From the NCBI GenBank assembly GCA_038065435.1, contig JBBTQZ010000011.1:1-9958 (forward strand): a DNA stretch of 9,958 bases, in the 5' to 3' direction. Source of the DNA: JBBTQZ01 sp038065435. GTDB lineage: Bacteria; Patescibacteriota; Minisyncoccia; Phycocordibacterales; WO2-35-19. Shown piece by piece: positions 1 through 5,565 of the stretch. The notes under the pieces were generated by a model. That model was not told where the DNA came from. It did no database searches and saw nothing but the letters and a program-made list of their open reading frames with translations. The stretch's first letter is position 1, and every line of letters starts with the position of its first letter. The position numbers were made by a program, and so were the translations under genes.

Positions 1-563
1 TTTTTGATATAGAAACTTCAAATATTTTTCAAGACGTGGGTAGCAACAACCCAGTCGATTTGGACATATCAGTTGTAGGAGTGCATGATTCTGATTCAGA
101 TAGTTACAGCATATTTACAGTAAGCGAGCTCATCGATCTCTGGCCTATTATTGAGAAAGCCGACATGCTCATCACTTTCAACGGTGAACATTTTGATATA
201 CCACTTCTCAACAAATATTATTCTGGCGATCTGACTAAAATAAAAAGTGTGGATTTGCTCAAGGAAATGCACAAGTCCGCCGGTAGAAGGATGAAGCTGG
301 ATCAGATAGCTGAAGGCACTTTGGGAATCAAAAAAAGTGGTCATGGTTTAGATGCTGTAAAGTGGTGGAAGGAAGGCAAGATGGAGGAGCTTAAGAAATA
401 TTGTTTGGACGATGTGCGTATCACAAAAGACATATACGAGTATGCACTCAAGAATGGCAAGCTTATTTTCAAAGAAGGTCCCCATCTCCATGAAATAAAA
501 TTAGACACAAGCAATTGGGAAATCCTCGATCCCCAACCTCTCAACTTCACCCTCCCCTTCTAG
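1..563 (+). CDS. YprB-like DEDDy 3'-5' exonuclease, RNase H fold (5' end missing)
   Basis: This is a predicted metal-dependent 3'-5' exonuclease of the RNase H-like superfamily; its natural substrate is unknown. The reading frame is open from base 3 and starts at once with FDIET, the Exo I motif (Asp and Glu at visible residues 2 and 4), so the true start lies only a little upstream of the window. Exo II is NGEHFD at visible residues 60-65. Exo III is YCLDD at about 133-137, the Y-x3-D form of the DEDDy subgroup. All four acidic metal ligands and the tyrosine are present. 186 residues are visible, ending at TAG 561-563. The domain stands alone, with no C-terminal extension such as the TPR region of Bacillus YprB. 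The next gene starts 30 bases downstream and has its own promoter-like box. The fold and catalytic class are well supported; a precise role (DNA or RNA repair or processing) is not. Confidence 0.85.
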   Translation, partial: FDIETSNIFQDVGSNNPVDLDISVVGVHDSDSDSYSIFTVSELIDLWPIIEKADMLITFNGEHFDIPLLNKYYSGDLTKIKSVDLLKEMHKSAGRRMKLDQIAEGTLGIKKSGHGLDAVKWWKEGKMEELKKYCLDDVRITKDIYEYALKNGKLIFKEGPHLHEIKLDTSNWEILDPQPLNFTLPF

Positions 564-578
564 CCTTTATATACAGTA

Positions 579-587
579 TGCTACAAT
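579..587 (+). promoter_or_regulatory. Extended -10 promoter of the dsbA-like gene, predicted leaderless
   Basis: TATGCTACAAT at 577-587 fits the extended -10 consensus TRTGnTATAAT with one mismatch in the hexamer (582-587). Six bases (588-593) separate the hexamer from the ATG at 594. Transcription normally starts about 7 bases after the hexamer, so the predicted first transcribed base is the A of the start codon. No good TTGACA-like -35 stands 16-18 bases upstream; extended -10 promoters can work without one. This is a prediction from sequence only. Confidence 0.6.
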
Positions 588-593
588 AAGTAT

Positions 594-1334
594 ATGCAAG
601 AAGAAAATAATAAAAGCTTGATGGAAAAGATTTCGCTCCCACTTTCAATTATAGTGGCTGGGGCTCTTATCGCTGGCGGAGTATATCTGAATGGTAAGAT
701 GGAAAAGGATAGAGAATTATCTGCTGTGGAAAAAGCTAGAGAAGGTGGCCTGGCTGGTAGTAGCATAGAGCGTATTTTGAGACCTTTGGATGAAAATGAT
801 CATGTGCTCGGAAGCCCGTCGGCAAGAATTGTGATAATAGAATATTCCGACACAGAATGTCCATTCTGTAAGACTTTCCACTCTACCATGAACACTATAA
901 TGCAAGAATATGGCAATAAAGCACAGGTAGCATGGGTTTATAGGCACTTCCCTATAGCCGAGCTTCATAGTAAGGCTCCAAGAGAAGCTGAAGCTTTGGA
1001 ATGTGTAGCAGAGCTTGGTGGCAACTCCAAATTCTGGGAGTATATAAACAAACTTTACGAAGTAACTCCAAGCAACAATGGCCTTGAAGATCTAGAACTT
1101 TCCAAATTAGCTGCTCTAGTAGAGATAGATAAGGCAAAGTTTACTGTATGTCTCAATAGCGGTGAGTTCCGTACACGTGTAGAAGCTGATGTCCAAAATG
1201 CTCAAGAATTGGGTGCTCTAGGTACACCTTTCAACATTCTTATAGATACCAAAACGGGTGAGCACTATCCACTAGAGGGCGCTTACCCCTATAATCAACT
1301 CAAACAAGTTATTGATCTTATCTTAGAGTCATAA
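594..1334 (+). CDS. Membrane-anchored DsbA-like thiol-disulfide oxidoreductase
   Basis: This is a thioredoxin-fold protein predicted to act on disulfides of exported proteins outside the membrane. The 246-residue product has a short polar N-terminus, one hydrophobic segment at about residues 14-32 that looks like an uncleaved signal anchor, a linker, and a DsbA/BdbD-type domain from about residue 70. The active site is CPFC at 89-92, preceded by the EYSDTE strand, and the cis-proline loop is GTPF at 210-213. Two more cysteines, C137 and C186, sit in the helical insertion and could form a second, structural disulfide. The ATG at 594 is preferred because it keeps the membrane anchor and lies exactly 6 bases after an extended -10 box; there is no Shine-Dalgarno sequence. 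The 3' end overlaps the convergent helicase gene by 6 bases. Oxidase and isomerase roles cannot be told apart here, and no DsbB or VKOR partner is in the window. Confidence 0.9.
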   Translation: MQEENNKSLMEKISLPLSIIVAGALIAGGVYLNGKMEKDRELSAVEKAREGGLAGSSIERILRPLDENDHVLGSPSARIVIIEYSDTECPFCKTFHSTMNTIMQEYGNKAQVAWVYRHFPIAELHSKAPREAEALECVAELGGNSKFWEYINKLYEVTPSNNGLEDLELSKLAALVEIDKAKFTVCLNSGEFRTRVEADVQNAQELGALGTPFNILIDTKTGEHYPLEGAYPYNQLKQVIDLILES

Positions 1335-4268
1335 TAATTTGCGATAAGCGCAATATGCGCAAGAATAATCTCCGCATAAAGAAGAAAATAACGATCCGGA
1401 CCAGACGCTTTCTATGAGAGAGGCGATCTCAGAGCGCACTCTTTCTATGTCGCTTTGCTCTATCGGCACGCCGATGGTCGGGCAACGGCCTTTACGGTCT
1501 GGTTTTACAAAAACCAAAGCCGGCAAAATGATCTTCTCTTTATACATTGGTTTATCAGCTAGAAGCATTTTATAAAAGATGAGTTGGCGGAAGTAGTTGC
1601 CGTCTTCATTCTTAGTCTCGCCTTTTATGGCGTTGACACTCATGGCTTCTCTAGTTTTATAGTCAAACACCAAAACTTCTTTATCTTTTTCTATTATGGC
1701 ATCAAGTTTGCCGTGCAGACGCAAAGTAATAGTTTCTTTTTTAAATTTTTTTTCAAAGTGGGTATCTACCCAACTTTCGGTTGATACTTTGCCTGTTTCG
1801 GAAAAGTGCTCCAAGAGGCTATGGGCTACTGTGGGCGCGCTCGCCACAAGTTCTTCAAGCACTACCCCTTTGTCTATTTTTGATAGAGGAGAATATTTGA
1901 AATACTCGTTGATGGAAGAAATCATGGTTTTTGTTATTTCCTTCTCCCCTCTCCTGTTTCTAGGAGAGGGGTTGGGGGTGAGGTGCCACACATTACTAAT
2001 AGCCTCATGCATAGCGTTACCTTTTTCTGAGCTCGGGCTTCTCGGCTCTGGTAAGCGCAAAATGCTTTTGTAGAAAAATTTGTTTGGGCAATCTAGAAAA
2101 TGGTTAAGAGCAGTGACCGATAGGCCATTTTCCAAAAGCGTTCGCTCAGTATATTGAATCGCTTCTCTCACCTTCCTATTTTCTCGATCGGTTTGATTTT
2201 CGGCTTTTGGTAAGATCTCTGTTTTCGGAATTTGGATCCTAGTCAGGTGTTCTTTCCCAAGCTCCTCTATGAACCGCAGTTCAGTCTGCGTCGAGCCATC
2301 CCCGTCTCTCACCGCATAGCTTATAGTGGCGTGACTCCGAGCCCTAGTAAGGGCTACATAGAAAAGTCTTCTTTCGTCACGGATTTCATCTTCTACCTCT
2401 TTTTCTCTCGGCAATATAAAATACGTTCCCCGTTTTTTGGAAAGCCAAACTTCTTCGATTGAGAATGGTAGGAACACATAGTCAAATTCAAGCCCCTTTG
2501 AGCCGTGAGCGGTCATTATGCTTACCCGAGCATTAGTGTTGCCCGAGATTATTTTTATTAATCTATAATCAGCTGATTTTTTGTAATCAAGCAGAGCTTG
2601 CATCAGCTCCCGTGCATCATTCAAATTGTTTTCGGTCGCTATGTTCTCAGCCAATTTATATATATTTCGCCAGACCTCTGTACTCTGTGGATCGTCCAGA
2701 AGCTTTTTGGTAAGACCCGATTTCTCTACAGTCAAGAGTAGGTAGGAGGTTGCACTTAGCTCTAACCTGTTTTTGAAAAGCTCTTTCAGCTCTGGAATCA
2801 TTTGCTCTGTTTCTTTGTGGTCGCCGCTACGCAATCTTTTGATCAATTCTATTCTCTCAGCAAAATCCAAATCCCAAAGTCCGCTCCCTATGGTAGTAGC
2901 CAAACTTTCAGTTTGAGAGGGGTCGCTCAGAAATTGGATGAGGCTAAAAAAGAGTACTCCAACTGGATGGCTAAATATATCCACACCTCTTTCAGCACTT
3001 GCCTCCAAACCATTGGTCTGACAGAGGGCTAAAAGCCTAGCTACATCTCTGTTTTTCCTTACTATTATGGCAATTTGTTTATTTGGTTCTTTCTCTACAA
3101 TTTTTTTGAGTCGCTCTAGAAGGAAGGCCTCTTCTGTGGCTCTCTCTGTCGCTACCTGTAGCTCAATAGTTCTATGCCCCCGAGCATTTGATTTGAGTGG
3201 AGCACGAAGCTTCGCTAGCTCATCTTCTGTATAATTTCTCTCTATCATAGAAAAAGAAGCATCAAGAATCTTTTGGTGTGAGCGGTAGTTTTGGGTCAGG
3301 TTTATCACCTTCATACTGCTCCATTTGTTCTGAAACTGAAGAAAGTTTTCTATGGAAGCTCCTTGAAATCTATAAATAGCCTGCTTCTCATCTCCCACCA
3401 CAAAGAGATTCGGGTTTTCAAAAAAGTCGCTAATTATCTTCACGATCAGATTCTGAGAACCATTGGTATCTTGATGCTCGTCTACCAGAATGTACAAAAA
3501 CTTTTCTTGCAGTAGTTGCAACAACAGCTCATCTTTACGCATAGTTTGTAGGAGTTCAAATATTAGGTCATCAAAATCAATTTTTCTTTTCCCAACTTTA
3601 TCTTCTTCGTATTTTTTATACACTCTAGCAAATATAATAGTGCGTTCGCATTTCTCTATGCGCTTGAGGCTTTCGGCCTTCAGCTTGCCTTTACTCGTTC
3701 CGCGAGTGGAGATCGAGGCCTCATCATTCTTTATTCTCTCTATTTCTTCTTTAGCAAAACTCTCTACCATTTCGGGAGTCCAAGCTTCTTGCCTGCAAGT
3801 GCTCATGGTGTTCAGAATTTTTTGGATATAAAATTCTGGTTCGCCGAGGGGGCGGAGCGGGGCAAACTTTCTCTCTTTCAAAATCGTCCGCATCAGAGAC
3901 TCGGCCTCCACCTCGGTCATTTGCTTAGAGCGAGCAAGGTGTGGGAAATGATCTTCAAATTCTCTGATGATGGATGAAGCGAAGCCATGGAAAGTATGTA
4001 TCCGCACTTCGTCTGCTCGGGTACCTATAATAGTACGCAATTTGAGGCGCATAGCCTTAGCCCCAGCTTCGCTAAATGTGAGAGCCAAAATACCCGAAGC
4101 CGGAGTGTCGGTCTGAAGCAAAATATTTGCTATGCGCAAAGCTAGGATTGTGGTCTTGCCTGTCCCCGGCCCCGCCACCACCATCACCGGTCCCTCTATG
4201 GTATCCACCGCTTCTTTCTGCTCCTTATTGAGTCGTTTATAAGCCTCTTTGAACTCCGTTGTGATCAT
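1329..4268 (-). CDS. UvrD/Rep-type SF1 helicase fused to RecB/AddB-like PD-(D/E)XK nuclease
   Basis: This 979-residue protein is predicted to be an ATP-dependent DNA helicase-nuclease for double-strand-break or recombination repair. Helicase motifs appear in order: Q motif LNKEQKEAV (13-21), Walker A AGPGTGKTT (32-40), Walker B VDEHQD (262-267), motif III GDEKQAIYRFQGA (292-304), motif IV NYRS (327-330), motif V TAHGSKGLEFD (586-596), and motif VI RRLFYVALTRAR (633-644). The C-terminal third is a nuclease with GNAMH (H753), GKLDA (D856), FDYKT (D869, K871) and QLIFY (895-899), so the catalytic set looks complete. C727, C965, C970 and C973 are likely iron-sulfur ligands, but the usual final cysteine is a leucine. 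Residues 762-776 are encoded by a palindromic repeat. It resembles single-chain AddA/AddB-like fusions and is not plain UvrD, which lacks the nuclease. The ATG at 4268 sits 6 bases after a perfect TATAAT, with no Shine-Dalgarno sequence. Confidence 0.93.
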   Translation of the reverse strand: MITTEFKEAYKRLNKEQKEAVDTIEGPVMVVAGPGTGKTTILALRIANILLQTDTPASGILALTFSEAGAKAMRLKLRTIIGTRADEVRIHTFHGFASSIIREFEDHFPHLARSKQMTEVEAESLMRTILKERKFAPLRPLGEPEFYIQKILNTMSTCRQEAWTPEMVESFAKEEIERIKNDEASISTRGTSKGKLKAESLKRIEKCERTIIFARVYKKYEEDKVGKRKIDFDDLIFELLQTMRKDELLLQLLQEKFLYILVDEHQDTNGSQNLIVKIISDFFENPNLFVVGDEKQAIYRFQGASIENFLQFQNKWSSMKVINLTQNYRSHQKILDASFSMIERNYTEDELAKLRAPLKSNARGHRTIELQVATERATEEAFLLERLKKIVEKEPNKQIAIIVRKNRDVARLLALCQTNGLEASAERGVDIFSHPVGVLFFSLIQFLSDPSQTESLATTIGSGLWDLDFAERIELIKRLRSGDHKETEQMIPELKELFKNRLELSATSYLLLTVEKSGLTKKLLDDPQSTEVWRNIYKLAENIATENNLNDARELMQALLDYKKSADYRLIKIISGNTNARVSIMTAHGSKGLEFDYVFLPFSIEEVWLSKKRGTYFILPREKEVEDEIRDERRLFYVALTRARSHATISYAVRDGDGSTQTELRFIEELGKEHLTRIQIPKTEILPKAENQTDRENRKVREAIQYTERTLLENGLSVTALNHFLDCPNKFFYKSILRLPEPRSPSSEKGNAMHEAISNVWHLTPNPSPRNRRGEKEITKTMISSINEYFKYSPLSKIDKGVVLEELVASAPTVAHSLLEHFSETGKVSTESWVDTHFEKKFKKETITLRLHGKLDAIIEKDKEVLVFDYKTREAMSVNAIKGETKNEDGNYFRQLIFYKMLLADKPMYKEKIILPALVFVKPDRKGRCPTIGVPIEQSDIERVRSEIASLIESVWSGSLFSSLCGDYSCAYCAYRKLL
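1941..1986. repeat. GC-rich interspersed inverted repeat inserted in frame in the helicase-nuclease gene
   Basis: The core is a perfect inverted repeat: CCCCTCTCCT at 1946-1955, a 6-base loop, and AGGAGAGGGG at 1962-1971. Flanks CTTCT on the left and TTGGGGGTGAGG on the right (1972-1983) resemble a widespread family of short palindromic elements that read CCTCACCCC...CCCTCTCC. Read on the minus strand it stays open and encodes the proline- and arginine-rich stretch LTPNPSPRNRRGEK in the nuclease domain. That composition is unlike the surrounding protein. Naming the family rests on recall; the palindrome itself is directly visible. Confidence 0.8.
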
Positions 4269-4274
4269 TGTTGG

Positions 4275-4283
4275 ATTATATCA
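4275..4283 (-). promoter_or_regulatory. Extended -10 promoter of the helicase-nuclease gene, predicted leaderless
   Basis: On the minus strand the sequence reads GTGATATAATCCAACA and then the ATG. This is a perfect TATAAT hexamer (4275-4280) with an extended TGn (4281-4283). Six bases (4269-4274) lie between hexamer and start codon, the same spacing as in the dsbA-like gene, so the expected first transcribed base is the A of ATG. The -35 position falls in the GC-rich hairpin at 4291-4313 and holds no TTGACA-like box. The gene can therefore be transcribed apart from rpoD, although read-through from rpoD is also possible. Confidence 0.7.
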
Positions 4284-4313
4284 CTCCCCACCCCCTCTTA
4301 CATTAAGCGGGGG
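4281..4313. repeat. GC-rich hairpin between rpoD and the helicase gene, diverged relative of the 1941-1986 repeat
   Basis: On the plus strand CCCCCTCTTA (4291-4300), a 3-base loop and TAAGCGGGGG (4304-4313) form a stem of 9 pairs out of 10. The leading TCACTCCCCAC (4281-4291) matches the TCACCCCCAAC end of the element in the helicase gene, read on the other strand, with a few mismatches and one indel. It fills most of the 50-base gap 4269-4318 and starts 5 bases from the rpoD stop codon. It is not a standard terminator: on the minus strand the T run comes before the stem, and GGGGG is followed by TGGGGAG. Confidence 0.6.
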
Positions 4314-4318
4314 AAAAA

Positions 4319-5542
4319 CTACAAAAAATGTTGTAAGCGGGAGGCTTTTTCGTGAGTACGCATTTTTTCTAGGGCTTTGGCTTCTATTTGACGGATGCGT
4401 TCGCGGGTCACCCCGAATTCTTTGCCCACGTCTTCTAGAGTGTGGTAGATGCCGTCGTGCAAGCCATTGCGCATTTCTATTATTCTGCGCTCTTTTTCTG
4501 GAAGTTCCATAAGTATTTCCATCAGTTGATCGCGTATTATGCGACGGTTGGACTCTTGTTCGGGGGAGAGTATTTTATCATCAGCTAGGAAATCGCTGAG
4601 AGTGGATTTGCTATCATCTTCATCTCCGACTGGGGTCTCTAGAGAAATAGTGCTTTGGTCTATCTTTTCTATCATATATATTTTTTCTGGTTCTATATTC
4701 ATCTCCACCGCTATTTCCTCGGGCAAAGGATCTCGCCCTAGATCTTGAGACAGTCGGCGAACCACTTGTTTGTATTTGGCTATCGTTTCTACCATATGCA
4801 CCGGCACTCTGATGGTCCTACTTTGGTCGGCCAAAGCTCTGGTGATAGCTTGTCTGATCCACCAAGTAGCATAAGTAGAGAATTTGAATCCTTTTGTCCA
4901 ATCGAATTTATCTACCGCTTTGAAGAGCCCCAAGTTGCCTTCTTGTATTAGGTCAAGGAGGGTCAGATCTGCACTTCTACCAACATATTTTTTGGCGATA
5001 GAGACGACCAATCTTAAGTTGGCTCTAGCCAAAATATTTTTGGCTTCCTCATCTCCCGCTATTATGCGTCTGGCCAAATCTTTTTCTTGAGCTCCACTGA
5101 TAAGAGAATGTTGCCCGATTTCTTTGAGGTACATCTGGATAGAGTCGTAAGGTGCGTCTTCGTAAAGCAGATTCTTGCCTTTGACCTCGGTTATGTCATC
5201 CAAGAGCCGGCCTCCTTCTAGTATTTCTATGCCACCTACAGCGCACTCGTCATATATTTTTTCCAACATTTCCACGTCTTCTTCTATGTTTGGAAATTCT
5301 TTGAGAATCTCATCATAAGTTATGAACCCTCTTTCCTTGCCTTTGGTTATAATACTTTCGCGCTTAAGATCAGACTCAAGCATCAACTTCTTTTTTGCTG
5401 AAATCTGTTTTTTCTCTTTTTTTACTATATTTTTTTTACCCGCAACATTCTTCTTGGCTTTCTTTTTATTTATCTTCTTTACTTTTTTAATTCTCTTATT
5501 TTTTATTTTTTTATACTTAGCTATTTTTTGTTTTTTTGCCAT
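4319..5542 (-). CDS. rpoD: Primary (housekeeping) sigma factor RpoD / SigA
   Basis: This is the sigma-70 family group 1 factor that directs RNA polymerase to housekeeping promoters. It has 407 residues. After an unusual lysine-rich tail (1-52) comes a short region 1.1-like segment (about 57-116). Region 1.2 is at about 131-162, and regions 2.1-2.4 at about 165-248 with YATWWIRQAIT (224-234), including the -10 readers W227, W228, Q231 and T234. Region 3.0 has H249 and E252, the residues that read the extended -10 TG in E. coli sigma-70. The 3.2 finger is at about 299-322, and region 4.2 has the helix-turn-helix VTRERIRQIEAKALEKMR (378-395). The large non-conserved region of E. coli sigma-70 is absent, which is common outside Proteobacteria. 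The gene begins 23 bases after dnaG, so co-transcription is likely. The ATG at 5542 has no Shine-Dalgarno sequence; M54 is a possible internal start that would remove the tail. Confidence 0.97.
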   Translation of the reverse strand: MAKKQKIAKYKKIKNKRIKKVKKINKKKAKKNVAGKKNIVKKEKKQISAKKKLMLESDLKRESIITKGKERGFITYDEILKEFPNIEEDVEMLEKIYDECAVGGIEILEGGRLLDDITEVKGKNLLYEDAPYDSIQMYLKEIGQHSLISGAQEKDLARRIIAGDEEAKNILARANLRLVVSIAKKYVGRSADLTLLDLIQEGNLGLFKAVDKFDWTKGFKFSTYATWWIRQAITRALADQSRTIRVPVHMVETIAKYKQVVRRLSQDLGRDPLPEEIAVEMNIEPEKIYMIEKIDQSTISLETPVGDEDDSKSTLSDFLADDKILSPEQESNRRIIRDQLMEILMELPEKERRIIEMRNGLHDGIYHTLEDVGKEFGVTRERIRQIEAKALEKMRTHEKASRLQHFL

Positions 5543-5565
5543 TTTATTTTTGTTTATTTACACTT

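Noticed and set aside
36..38. GTG as the start of the exonuclease gene
   Set aside because: The frame stays open to base 3 and encodes FDIET, the essential Exo I motif, upstream of this GTG, so the true start is outside the window.
1329..1331. UGA recoding to glycine, as in some CPR groups
   Set aside because: TGA ends the helicase at the expected place, and no gene in the window has an in-frame TGA inside a conserved domain.
1338..1361. Hairpin TTGCG/CGCAA downstream of the dsbA-like gene as a terminator
   Set aside because: The stem has only about 5 bp, lies in helicase coding sequence and is followed by GAATAATC with no T run.
1696..2073. Open frame of 125 codons antisense to the helicase gene
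   Set aside because: It lies entirely inside a gene with complete motifs on the other strand, and its product shows no recognisable domain. It is a shadow frame.
4291..4318. Intrinsic terminator for rpoD
   Set aside because: The hairpin is GC-rich, but on the transcribed strand the T run precedes the stem and GGGGGTGGGGAG follows it, so no U tract is available.
5387..5542. Lysine-rich rpoD start as a frameshift or assembly artefact of a poly-A stretch
   Set aside because: The A-rich stretch is interrupted by many other codons and stays in frame with the conserved sigma domains for 52 codons, so a true basic tail is simpler; M54 remains an alternative start.
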